Of a stretch of 64,000 bases of DNA, positions 12,143-24,200 are shown piece by piece. Within the stretch, counting starts at the first letter, position 1; every line of letters begins with the position of its first letter. Origin of the DNA: Chiridota heheva (lineage: Eukaryota; Echinodermata; Holothuroidea; Apodida; Chiridotidae). The stretch covers positions 958,501 to 1,022,500 of the forward strand of contig JAIGNY010000186.1 of the NCBI GenBank assembly GCA_020152595.1, read 5' to 3'. A program made the position numbers and the translations under genes. Below the pieces are notes generated by a model. The model did not search any database and had not been told where the DNA came from. It saw nothing but the letters and a program-made list of their open reading frames with translations.

Positions 12143-12945
12143 TTCTTAAATGATATGTTCAGTGGTCAAGCATGTTTATTTTATATAAAAGAGGACTTTA
12201 AAAGAAACAAAATGGTGAAGAAAGCATTGCAAAATCTTATTCCGTTAAGGAGATTTTAAAGTTTGGTATCATTTCTGTAAAAACGACAAAAATCAAGACT
12301 AGTTAGGTCATAGCCTCAGATTCCTCAGTCTATATGTATTTTAAAGAAAGTTTATTTAAATGTTTTCACTATTTAAATTATTTTTCCTCAAACATTATTC
12401 AGGTGGTATATTATAAATACCCTTCCTAGATTCAGGTTTACTACTTTTTTGACATATCCCATGGTTTTAAAGTCACAAAATCGCAGGACACAATATGATA
12501 GAATACACAAGGACTTTGAGGAATCTGAGGCTATGACATCACAACTATTCCGATTTCAGTCGTTTCTACACAAATGATACCAAATTTTAAACTTAAATAT
12601 CTCCTTAACGGAATAAGATTTTGCAATGCTTTCTTCATCATTTTGTTTCTATTGAAGTCCTCTTTCATATAATAATAATGAATACTTGTTATGCGCCAGT
12701 ATCCATCAAAAGTGATGCTCATAGCGCAGCGACACAACAATTAATGCAAAACAATGTGAACAAAAAAAAAATAATAGTTAAGAATACTGCAAAATACATA
12801 CATACAAGAACAAATATAAGCTTAAAATTGAACAGAATCAGAACACATGAGGAATGTCTTCAATGATGATTTAAAAGAATTGAGGGAAGGACTAAGTTTG
12901 ATATAAGATAAACTTGGTTGACCACTGAACTAATCCTTTAAGAAC
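12143..12945. mobile_element. foldback (long inverted repeat) element
   Basis: The left arm 12143-12345 (GTTCAGTGGTCAAGC followed by ACAAAATGGTGAAGAAAGCA and CCGTTAAGGAGAT) recurs in reverse complement at 12498-12678 and 12905-12945, around a spacer of about 150 bp. The right arm is interrupted at 12672-12905 by a LINE/SINE tail. A half copy, left arm plus the same spacer, lies at 40560-40940. No transposase is encoded, so the element is non-autonomous. Confidence 0.85.
12668..12905 (-). mobile_element. LINE/SINE 3'-tail fragment nested in foldback
   Basis: Begins with an (AAT)n run and GTTATGCGCCAGTATCCATC, and resembles in antisense the 'GCGCCATGG...(ATT)n' tail at 56815-56875. It splits the right arm of the foldback element. 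The flanks share ATAT, a possible short target duplication. Confidence 0.6.
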
Positions 12946-15838
12946 AAATTGAACTCACGGACTCGACTAAATGATGATAAAAGCATTTAGTAAAACTCTC
13001 TTTGTAGACTACTGGGAAAGGCATGGCTTTTGATATTTATCAAGGTTCATCTGGTCATCAAAAAGTATCCATTATTTCCATCCCCACCTTATTTCCTACC
13101 ATACTTCAAAGAAAACACAGACACGTGGAGTCCATCATTTCACTTACAAACAACAGTTCAATAAGAAATGTTGCAAAAGGAAACAACTTTAGAAGACACA
13201 AACTTTTGAAAGAATACATTTTAGAATAGAAAAAAAATATTTATCCAGGGAGCTGTCTAAAATTCTACTTCCCTGCTGTATCTATTAAGTATTTTGGTAA
13301 TGGTTACACCAATAACCACTATTGGAAAATCCCATCCTGCTCATTGCTTTAATTGTAAAATCTTATTAAGTTCGTAGTGTTAGGTTGACTAATTCTGCAC
13401 TAGTTCCATACCTATTTAAACAAATGTCCAATGCCCTCCAAAATCAATGATACATACACGCTACCTTTGTTCTCAATAAGATCGCAGATCAAGTCCTGCT
13501 GTAATTTTCTTGTGTGCTAAATACCAGAATAATTTAACAATGTTTTAGGCTGTCACTCGCCCTGCCTGAATTTTTCCAGACATGGATATTGTCCATATTA
13601 CAAAACATATCTTTTATAAAAGGCCAGAAGCTTTAAATTACTTTGCACGAAATGATTAAAAACATCAAAAATTTGGAAGTGGAATAAACTTCAATGCACA
13701 AATCAGGATAATGTCATGAATAACACGAATGGAAAAGCGAGCTGTAAAATTATAATTCAATTGCTATTTTTACGATATCAATCACATCTAACATCAGTGT
13801 GTACAGCATTTAGCACTTCAACTTTAGACAATAATTGCTGTTTGATTAACCTTCAAAAGGTCATGCTTGTGCATGATCATTCAGTAAAAGAAATAAGTTA
13901 TCAGATTCTAAAAAAATCAACCATTGCCCATCATAAACAAAATTAAAAATATGACAAGTGAAGATTAAAAATGAAAAGATAAAAAAGACAACTCATAAAA
14001 TCTACAGGAAACAAAATCAAAAATACTGCTTAGATTGACCATTTCTAACAAAGTATGAAATTGATTTAATCTCACTGGAACCAGCAAACATTTTTGAAGG
14101 AGGCGCAACCTTGAATTATGTCATGGGCTGGTGCTAATTTACATCCTATCATTTTAAGAGAAAGCTAGAACTCCAATTTGATTGTGAAAGGTTTCTTAAT
14201 CACAGGTACTAAAAAATAATTAAGTGCACAAAAAAAGGTGATCCCTGCTGACCTCCAATACTTTGGGTGTCCAAGGCAAATTCTTTCACTTTTTAACATT
14301 TATGACAGCCCACTTTACCTTACGCTTTCCCTAACAATGAATTTATATACAGAGTAATATATTATAGGAATTACATGCTATGGACCATTGCACATACTCC
14401 ACACACTTCATAACTATAACAAAAATTTCAGTGAGTCAATTGCTTAAAGAAAAAGATACAGTAATACAGGGTTGGATCTAGAAACTGAATTTGAGGGGAA
14501 TTTTTTAGTTTTATCAAGTAATCCATGCTATACTTTAAACTATGTACCAAAGAAATGGCAAAAGGGGGAATTCCAATAAAAAATGGGTGATCCCACTGAT
14601 AGACTCTGTATGGTCCTTACTATTTAGGGATGGGCAAGCAACATGTTCATCATAGCCATGCCTCATATGGTCCTTAGTGCTCACTATTTAGGGATGGGCA
14701 AGCAACATATTCACCATAGCTGTGCCTCTCAGGTTGTGCATGCATGCATAGAAATCAACAAGCACAAACCAATAATATTGGAAACTCAATTAACACTTTG
14801 CCAAATTGGACTTCTCCCTGCTCCTGCACCGCCCTCTAATCCACTTTAAAAATTGTTAAAGTTAAAAGCTATTATTTCAGATTTAAATTTGACATTTTGA
14901 TGTATCTTTTTATGCAGTTCTTTGTTTAAAATTGTTAAGGCAGAAAATGACTTGATATATGCTCCATTGTTTCTTTAATTAGCAATAATGCTTTTACTTT
15001 AAGGTCAAGATAGTTATTCAACTTTAAAATAATTACAAGTTGTGTTTTTCACAGAAATAATTGTGACTTTTTTCTATGAAACTTATTAATGTTTGTTGAA
15101 TTGTATTATCTAACTATAATTACATTTCTACCAAATTTGAAAGTAAAAGTTTGCAGATATTTTTCTTCAATATTCTATTGAGAGAAAAACCACAATTCTC
15201 ATTTGACGTGTCTTTCTTAAGGAAGCAGTCAAGCACCAAATGTGAAAAGTGTGCAGAATACTTTTCTGCTGCCATAAAATGCAAAGGCGCATATAGTTTC
15301 TTCACCGTATTAGAATACTAATAATTCCAAATGAAACTGAATTCCGCTGGAAATTAGTAGCACAATGGCAGAAAAACTGAAAGATGACTAAAGCTGCCAT
15401 TGTTGAAGCATTTGACGTATATGAAAGTCAAAGAAGGATTCCACGATTTATTGGGTACGATACTTTTGCAGAAAGACTGACAAGCATGGCTTTGCAGCAA
15501 CCTAGTTTATTTCCATCAGTGGTCGTTTTTGCGGATTGGACAATCTTCTGGATCTGGTCGGCTTTAGGAGATGAGGCCCGAACTGTCAAGAAAGAGAACA
15601 TAGGATAAAACAGATTAAAAGTCATAATTTTTTTACAAATAGTTGGCAATGAAGGTTACTTAGATGTCATATGACATCAGCAAACACACAATGGTGCACA
15701 ATCAGGAAGCAATGCCTGTATGATTTGACCACAGAATTTGCTAAGCGGCATGGTATGTTCATTAATATAAGTTTGGAAAAGTTGTTCCATTTTTGCTTCC
15801 AATGTGATGAGCATCAGGAACCTATCCGGTCAAGATGT
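12946..15838. other. intergenic, no gene recognised
   Basis: AT-rich spacer. It contains a local direct duplication of about 60 bp at 14608-14731 (TATTTAGGGATGGGCAAGCA repeated). ORFs at 13716-13946 and 15384-15608 have no recognisable homology or gene structure. Confidence 0.5.
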
Positions 15839-16475
15839 TGTGTGTGTGTGTATGTATGTGTGTGTGTGTGTGCGTGTGTGATGCTTAGCTTGTAATCACG
15901 ATATCTCAAAAACATTATAGTGGTGGATTCAAGTCATATGTGGCACACTGATAACCCATGATCTTAAGATGTTCCCTATTGTTTTGGTGATGATGTCATG
16001 CCTATTAATGAGTTAAAATATTGAAATGTTCCTATGTTAACAACCATTTGTCTGTATTGCTTTATATGTGGTATAATGTTGTAAGGTAGTGTCCAGTTGC
16101 TCATGGTATAAAAAATTTAATTTCATTAATATGCGCAGTAGGCGGAGCTTAATGTGGTTTTGTCAAGTAGAGCTTGTAATCACGATATCTTAAGAACAAT
16201 ACAGTGGATTGAAGTCATATGTAGTACACTGATAGCCCATGGTCCGTAGATGTGCCCTATTGTTTTTGATGATGATTTCATGCATATTAATGAGTAGGCG
16301 GGGCTTAATGTAAAAATCTTGAAATGTTTATATTTTAACAACCGCCTGTCTGTTTTGTTTCATATTTGGTTAATTATGATGTTAACTGGTGTGTACATGT
16401 TCTTGATGTAAAAACATTGAATTTCATTAATATGCATAGTGGGCAGGGATTTGATTTTGCTGAAAAGAGCTTGTA
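15839..16475. repeat. TG microsatellite and about 290-bp tandem repeat
   Basis: An imperfect (TG)n tract at 15839-15880 is followed by two copies of a unit of about 290 bp. The anchor GCTTGTAATCACGATATCT occurs at 15888 and 16172, and a third partial start (GCTTGTAAACACGG) is near 16468. Each copy contains ATTTCATTAATATGC. Confidence 0.85.
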
Positions 16476-16689
16476 AACACGGTTATGGAATTTGGTCTTG
16501 TTCAGAAATAAAGCTTTAAAGATGCTTTCCTTTTATCTGAAAAAGCTGGACATTTAAAAATGTAGTGAAATTCATTGGCAAACTTATTACCATTACAGAG
16601 GTCACAGACTAACATGAGGAGCACTACGTTGAACCTACCTAAAACAGATGGAATACAAGAATTTTAACAACAGAATTTGCTGCGGTGAT

Positions 16690-18240
16690 CATGAGTGCTT
16701 AGCTGAAGCAGGTCATTTTCCAAAGACTATTTGTAAACATGCGGTATACTTGACATTGAGAATTCTTGTTGACATCAGCTACCCGATCTTGTTTATGTAT
16801 ATCATCTAGACGAGAACTTAGTATCTCATTGTTTGTTTTTGTCTTTTCAAATAAAATGCTTTCATTTGTAATTAGTATGTTTAGGAAGATCTTAAACATA
16901 AGACCAGCTTTGTCAAAATACTTTTGACCTTCGTTATCCAAGGTGATTTGTACACATTATTATCATGAATGATACTTGTAGAACATAGGTGACAGCTTGT
17001 GCTTAGGGCTATTAATAATTTGACACCAAAATTGTATCATTCTGAGCTTGATCATCTTGCTGCAGCCAAGTTCTTCATAGACCATGCAGTTGGGGGTATT
17101 CTTATTCAGTTTGAGTAGCTGCTCACTCAAATTTGAGGTGGAATACCTTAACTTGTTTAGAATGAACGAAACCCCAAACCTCAGAGCCATAAAGTAACAC
17201 AGGAAGAACAAATTGATTAAACACATCCAACTGGATATCAAAGACATAGGTTGCCACATTTTTGCATCATACTATATTGAGTACGCCGGGCTTGATCTAC
17301 CTGTTTCTTTATTGCTATAGCAAATGTGTTATTATAATTGAAAACTGTACTCAAGTTAGTCTTAAGAATCAACCACTTCTATTATATCAAACTTACATAC
17401 ATTTTGGCTTCTTTCAAATTTTACCCCATGAAAAAAACAACAACCTTAGTTTTACTGACGGTATTCACTTTTAAACTCCACATGTCACAATATGTACCTA
17501 CTCCATTAAGAGCCAATTGTAGTTCATCCGCACTTTCTGCAAGAACAGTAGTCATCTGCATAAAGCAGAGTAAACAACCTCAAAAAAAATTCTACCTTAT
17601 CAGTACTCAAACATTTTTTCATTGAATAAGAAAGGTCATTTAGACCATTATAGAATTTGCTGATGAGATTACCAAAATCATTCAGAAATAAAGTAAACAG
17701 TAAGGGTAAATTATAGAATTTGCTAACAAGGTTACCAAAATCATTAAAAAATAAAGCAAACAGTAAGGGTGAAAGATTTTCCTGTCTAACACCAATGTTA
17801 CAATTGAAGATCTTTCAATGTTTCTCATAACACATGACTTTGCATTGTCATAGAAGTTGTAGATGACCCTAAGTATTTGACCATTGACCCCTGATGCAAG
17901 CAGTTTGGACCACAAAAATGATCTGTCTATAAGATTGAATGCCTTTCTATAGTCAATAAATGCACAATACATGTTTTCTCTTAAGTAAAAGCCAATAACA
18001 GAATGTAAAACAAAAATATGATCCAATGTCGAATGATTACTTTTGAAGCCAGCTTGCTCATCACCTATGAGTCCAATGTTATTTACGTAACTTATTAGAC
18101 GACAATTGAGAATAGAGGTGAATAGCTTGCTAAGTAGGGTTATACCTCTGTAATTATCAACATCATCCCGTTTATATTTGCCTTTATAAGTAGGTTTAAT
18201 AAGAGCAAGTGTCCAATTAATATCTCTGAGTTATGAAATA
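16690..18240 (-). pseudogene. decayed LINE ORF2, RT domain and C-terminus
   Basis: Antisense reading in several frames gives ordered pieces of a non-LTR reverse transcriptase. They are AGFKSNHST and DHIFVLHSVI, then YCAFIDYRKAF, then LLASGVNGQILRVIYNFYDNAKSCV (17682-18060), then an ESADELQLALN-like piece with KVVVFS (about 17400-17560), and then NTPNCMVYEEL with KLRMIQFWCQIIN (16963-17259), the usual C-terminal tail of this LINE type. Frames are broken repeatedly and the central catalytic box region is deleted or scrambled (a near-duplicated segment lies at 17640-17770). It is not expressed as an intact protein. It lies downstream of the readable MTFR exons. Confidence 0.85.
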
Positions 18241-18251
18241 AGCCACACCCA

Positions 18252-18646
18252 CTATAGCAATGCGGTAACTAGGTGGGGCAAACAAACCTTAAATCCACAA
18301 TCGTGTATGACCAATGCATTGACATTTAAAGTTGCGAGGCCTGCCCAAGCTTTGATTCATTTATGGCACTTCTCTGGATCTTTAAAGTTTTTAGCAAATG
18401 GGATAAACAAAATTAAGTTTGCTAAGTGTTCTGGGTAACAGCAATTAGATTTACAAAGCCCGCAGCGGGCCCATAAGAGCAACTTCTTGACCATTTTGCC
18501 ATCACTCAGTCTGTGTGCAGAAATTTGTTTTGTACAGTTAATTGCATTGACTACATGAGCGTACACCGCAAGCTAGCTGTACTGTACCAGTACCGCGTAG
18601 GATGTTTGCCCCACTTATTTACACAGATTTTGATGCTAGGCAAATT
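18252..18646. mobile_element. MITE-like element with imperfect inverted ends, copy 1
   Basis: Same family and orientation as 21262-21655. The left end has AACTAGGTGGGGCAAACA and the right end has TGTTTGCCCCACTTATTTAC, an imperfect inverted pair extended outward by the AGCAATGCGG / GATTTTGATGCTAG region. The interior shares TTTATGGCACTTCTC and TAGCTGTACTGTACCA with copy 2. No coding sequence. Confidence 0.75.
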
Positions 18647-19141
18647 CATGCGGTGATTGGTTGAAAAAGCTGTCAATCATCTAACTCAGACAGGTTAATT
18701 AGTTGAAATAATTCCAGAAGATAAAGCAACATTAAAGAGTTTGACAATTAAATGAAACACTGTTCTTAAGAAGTTCATTAGTATTTTGATTGATGCCCAG
18801 TGATTTGTTGTGGTGTTGCTAGTTATGTTCGCATTAAAGGGGCTAGCTGTTGAAACATGAGTGTATTTTTCTTGAGTCTCAAGAATATTCAAACACACTT
18901 TTCGTGCATGTGATGATTCTGAAAACCTTTGATACGAATGTTCAAACTACTCATAATTATTTCCTATGAATGCTGAAGTGATTTTTCAATGACACAAACA
19001 TTAAAAATTAGACCCGTGTTATCTTAGAATTCCATTGACTTACCAAGGAAGATAGCCTCACTACTTGAACAAGAGCTCCCACAAAGTCTGTACAAGTCTG
19101 TCATGGATGAGCATATAATCTGGGGTCAAGTTTGAGGATTG

Positions 19142-19650
19142 TCTGTTGGCCACCAGTTTATAGCATACTTTAACATTGAAAGGATACCCCAGTTCATAGC
19201 GTACTTTAACATTGAAAGGATACCCCAGTTCATAGCATACTTTAACATTAAAAGGATACCCCAGTTCATAGTGTACTTTAACATTGAAAGGATAACCCAG
19301 TTCATAGTGTACTTTAACATTGAAAGGATACCCCAGTTTATAGCGTACTTTAACATTGAAAGGATACCCCAGTTTATAGCGTACTTTAACATTGAATGGA
19401 TACTTCAGTTCATAGCATACTTTAACATTGAAAGGATACTCCAGTTCATAGCGTACTTTAACATTGAAAGAATACCCCAGTTCATAGCTTACTTTAACAT
19501 TGAAAGGATACCCCAGTTCATAGCGTACTTTAACATTGAAAGGATACTCCACTTCATAGCATATTTTAACATTAAAAGGATACCCCAGTTTGTAGCGTAC
19601 TTTAACATTGAAAGGATACCCCAGTTCATAGCGTACTTTAACATTTAAAG
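19142..19650. repeat. 36-bp minisatellite
   Basis: About 14 copies of a 36-bp unit (GTACTTTAACATTGAAAGGA followed by TACCCCAGTTCATAGC). Both strands are open for more than 160 codons with a 12-residue period. This is repeat-driven and not a gene. Confidence 0.97.
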
Positions 19651-20530
19651 GAAACCCTATTTATGTAATGGAGAAGATGGATATGGATAATAAAAGGCCT
19701 TTAAAAAGATAAACCTGGCACTGTCACAAATTTTATACAATTTTAGATTAAATTTGCACTTATTCATGCAATGTTGACTATTTTGTCATACACAGATTTT
19801 GGCCTACTCTATCATTTTTTAAGCTTTCTCCAGCATGTAAGTGACAGTTGATGCAAAAAGGTCTGTGAAAAAACACATAAAGACAACTTGGAGAAAACCA
19901 AAAAGGATAAACGCGATTCTTCAATTACTGATCAACTACCTCTACGGTAATCAAACACCCTAACCAAATTTTGCCTCAATTTCCTAGCAGAAGTTTTATA
20001 GCCTCAAATGCAGCATAAAAATGATGTAATGAAATATGTTTATCTTTAACCATTTTAGGGCAATGTTCAGAAGTTTAAAGAAACCATTTCTTACAAGTTG
20101 GTATTACAGACCACATCTTGAATGGATGGAGGTCGTAGTGGGAGAGAGAAGCTGGAAGCTTCAGTTCATACTTTACACACATGAAGAACAAACTTATATT
20201 TTTGAAAATCATCATCAAGCTTCCATCAATACAGATTAAGTGTTTTGAATAGTTAAGCCACATATCTAAAAATCAAATTTTAATGGTAGAAGTTAAATAA
20301 CTATCTAATTATAATGTAAATTTATTGTTTCCAATGCTCTATACCAGATTAGTTTGAAAGAAAGCAGCTGATTTTCACAAATAATTTTGGCATACTACAA
20401 AGTTTTCATGACCTGAATAACAAATTTCAAAAGTCATCAATGCAGGAATTAAAATCTTCATCCTTCAACCTACTACAGTACAAACCTCCCACAAATAAAA
20501 CAAAATATAATTTAATCAGTCACAAATAAG
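19651..20530. other. possible MTFR 3' flank
   Basis: No recognised exon. On the - strand an AATAAA lies at 20321-20326 and could serve the MTFR transcript. A short antisense ORF (20075-20263) has no family match that I can recognise. Confidence 0.4.
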
Positions 20531-20790
20531 ATGGTTTCGTTTGGTTTCTTAGTGTTTAACGGCACCTCCACAGTCAGAGTCAAATGTGCCATGAGGTGTT
20601 AATAAATAATGGTGTAAGATTTAGGATAGTGAGGAAAGGAAGGTTTGTAAGGGAGAAAAGGGGGAAAAACAGAAAGAGAAAAAAAAGGAGGTAAGTAAGG
20701 TTAGGTGTAGAAAGGGGGAGGGGAAGTTAAATGTGGTGGAAGAGGTTGTTGTTACGGAGGAAGTTGATGATGGTTGAGGAAGAATAGTTT
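20530..20790 (-). mobile_element. LINE 3'-end fragment
   Basis: On the + strand it reads TTAACGGCACCTCCACAGTC, then purine-rich DNA. This matches in order the 3' terminus of the large LINE at 26437-26700 (TCTTAACGGCACCACGACAA). It is a 5'-truncated copy and only the non-coding end is present. Confidence 0.65.
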
Positions 20791-20995
20791 TCACAAATAA
20801 GAATACTGAACAAACTTTATACAAAAACAATTGTGACTGTTATACTCGAAAAGTAATGTTTCTATAATACATCAATTTATGTAGCATTTTTTGCAAAGGC
20901 CTTAAAACGCTTCTTTTTTTTTTTGCCAATGTCTCACAAACTGAAAACTATAAAGTAATATAAAAATAAGAGCAGTTCTCCGAGTCAGTAGTAAG

Positions 20996-21206
20996 TCATA
21001 AATACATCTTATGATCTTCAAGTACCTTTAAAGGGCTTCTAATTTTCTTTGGTGATGGTGTAAATCTACTGGGGTAATTCTCTTTGTCTGGGCTGCTCTG
21101 GGAGACTTGAGCAAACTTCTTCTTAAGAGCTCTGGCTATGATTGCAGCTGGATCGGCACTGTCACAACTTTTACGAGGTTGTCTTAGTGGTGTGCCCCCA
21201 GGTGAT
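20996..21206 (-). CDS. MTFR1: MTFR exon 7 (last recognised)
   Basis: Acceptor TTTCCTCAG on the - strand at 21207. It encodes RSPGGTPLRQPRKSCDSADP and continues through AAIIARALKKKFAQVSQ to PSPKKIRSPLK at 21026. A possible donor AAG/GTACTT follows at 21025; otherwise read-through adds VLEDHKMYL and stops at 20998-20996. The DPAxxIAxALKKKFA block is the conserved C-terminal motif of the family. I could not find the FGPHxLK-like end seen in vertebrate members. Confidence 0.85.
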
Positions 21207-24200
21207 CTGAGGAAAGAGAAGGATGCATGAGTAATTAACAGGTTACAATATGGGCCATGCCCACCATAGCAACGCGGTAACTAGGTGGGGCAAACAAATC
21301 TCAAATGCACAATCATGCATGACCGATGCATTGATATTTAGATGTTCATTTGGCCCTCTGTGAGTTTTGATCCATTTATGGCACTTCTCCAGATCTTTCA
21401 AGTTTTTAGCAAAAGGAATAAACAAAATTCCATTTGCTAATTGTTCTGGATAATTGTAATTGGATTAACAAAGCCTGTAGTAAGCGCATTTTTTGTTTAC
21501 CATTTTGCCGTCACTCAACCTGTGTTTACAGAAAATTGTTTTGTACAGTATATGCAATGACAATATAAGCGAACACCGCTATCTAGCTGTACTGTACCAA
21601 TACCGTGTAGGATGTTTGCCCCCACTTAGTTACGCAGATTTTGTTGCTAGGAAAATTTGTGCGTTGATTAGTTAAAACAAGCTGTCAATCATCAAATCCA
21701 GAGAGGTTAATTGTCCTTGTGTCTGATGGTTTGTGCTTCATAACTAGTTAATGAAACACTAGTGGACGTCTCTATATAACCTTAGGTGTTCAAAGAAGAA
21801 GTTAACAAAGATACCCAAACCAACCAAACAAAGGGATCAAATATTCTGCAAGTGCTAATATCATACATATTTATTGCCCATGCACTTGCATTTGGAAATA
21901 ACTTAAATTGTGAGTGCAGAAGGAAATCTAAACTTGCAAAACCAAGCAAAGATTTCAACAGAGCAGAAGTACTGTACACCTAATAAAGACTTTTTGGGGG
22001 TCTTAAAATGCATTTCTTTCATGAAACTTTGTGATGTATGGCCAGAACTCTCATGGTTTCTAAATTCTAATAAAAACCTGCTGGTTTTCAATCTTCTGCT
22101 AAAATTCCTTAAAGAAGAGCAGCCTATTCTGACAAATATTTTATGGATCTCAAGTATATTTTATGGATCTCAAGTATATTTTATGGATCTCAAGTATATT
22201 TTATGGAACTCCAGTGTATTTTATGGATCTCAAGTATATTGTATGGATCTCAAGTATATTTTATGGAATCTCAAGTATATTTTATGGATCTCAAGTATAT
22301 TTTATGGATCTCAAGTATATTTTATGGATCTCAAGTATATTTTATGGATCTCAAGTACATTTTATGGATCTCAAGTATATTTTATGGATCTCAAGTATAT
22401 TTTATGGATCTCAAGTATATTTTATGGATCTCAAGTATATTTTATGGATCTCAAGTATATTTTATGGATCAAGTATATTCTATGAATCTCAAGTATATTT
22501 TATGAATCTGAAGTATATTTTATGGATCTCAAGTATATTTTATGTCTATTTAATATCCAACAGGAAAAAATTCAAGAATAATATACATTTTTCTTTACAG
22601 TTTACCCAATTATACATAACATTTTAATGGAGTTTTGTAAAATGTATGGCCAGAACTCTTTGTTTTCTATTAAAAGCAGAGGTCGAAATATTACAATTTT
22701 TGCCACTGTTTCACAGAACAGTACTTTCTCAAATAATACTGTTTCGGATCACATTACACTGTTCCAACTTATTTTGCTGATAACAGGACAAATTTCTTTT
22801 TCAAAATGAGATTAATTTAAATCTATTTCATTGGTTAATATATGCAAATATGTACGTCGTTTATTTGTATCTACATGTTGTAATATTCAGTTGCATACAG
22901 TCGTACACATGCAAGCAACCTTGTATATGTGTATTCATGATTAATTGTGCTGACAAATGCAAGGTGGGAAAAGCTTTTCTTACTGGAAGAATTTTTTTTT
23001 ATAATAATCTTGTTTGACAACAAGCATTTTTTTGAGCAGAAATCAAGTTATCGATCATTGATGCTACATGCTTGTAAAAAGAACACTGTTCCACCAGAAC
23101 AGTGATGTTTGAAAATTCACTGTTCCTGCATAAAAAGCACTATTCTCAGAACAACAGAACAGTGGGAAATTCGACCCTTGAGAACCTCCTGGTTTTCATT
23201 CCATCAAAATTTCTTGGAGTAGAGCAGTCTATTCTGACAAATAATTAATGGATTTTAATCTTATGTCTATTTAATATCTAACTAAAACAAGAAGTGTCGG
23301 AAGGACAGTATGCTCGACTATTTAAAGATAGTATAGAGAATAGGCTTATTGAGGGAAGTATATACAGAGGGAAGTATATACAGAAATAGGGTAGCAGGGG
23401 CAGCTGACTTTGATTTACTTGAGCTTTGAAAGATGCACTTACATTTTCATTTTGCTTGGTTAATTTTCACAACATTTGACTACAAGCTTCAAAATATCTT
23501 TGAGTTTTCATAGAGATATTTTAAGTAAAAAAAAGCTCAAGGTTACCTCACCCATGCAGTTACTCAGAAAACATGTCAAAATTAGCAGTCTTTATAACCA
23601 TAACACTTCTTTTAGTTCTATCAATTGAACAACAAAGAAAAGAGAGGCCCTAACTTGCCAATGTCAATGAAAGAATGTCACTAAGCCTTTCCAACCTGTA
23701 CCCTCCCCCAGCCCCTTCACATTCCCAGAACTACATCCTGGATTGTAAAACAACTTCCAATATGTGTGTCAAGCAGAGTCAAGCAGCATGAAAAATGTAC
23801 AATAACATTAAAGCAAAATTATGCGAAACAATATTGCTTAACGTATGACAAACTAGACATTGGAAACGATACAAATCCCCTCAATGCATATTCCAGACTG
23901 TCCCACATTCCGGTCCCAAATGTCATCCCACGCCTATACTCCATGCAATCACACCTGAAAACCAGATACTGTATGTCATTCCACCACTTGCATGACCCAC
24001 ATGCCATCACACCTGAAATCCAGATGACACCCCACCACATGCCATTCCACCCTGGCCCATACATGAATGTTGATCCACTTTGTTCCAAATGCCAGCGCAC
24101 CCTGTTCCACACACCAAGCCACCCTGTTCCACATGCCAACCCACCCTGTTCTACATGCCAACCCACCCTGTCTGATGTGCCAACGCATCCTGACCAACAT

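Noticed and set aside
15384..15608. 74-codon + ORF (MTKAAIVEAFDVYESQ...)
   Set aside because: Reads protein-like but has no recognised family, no splice partners, and a competing antisense ORF of equal length.
20036..20263. Opposing ORFs of 62-67 codons, considered as a terminal MTFR exon
   Set aside because: Neither matches MTFR C-termini, and the antisense candidate lacks a convincing in-phase acceptor.
22137..22627. Three overlapping + strand ORFs with Tyr/Ile/Leu repeats resembling membrane proteins
   Set aside because: A 20-bp repeat read in all three frames; no coding constraint.
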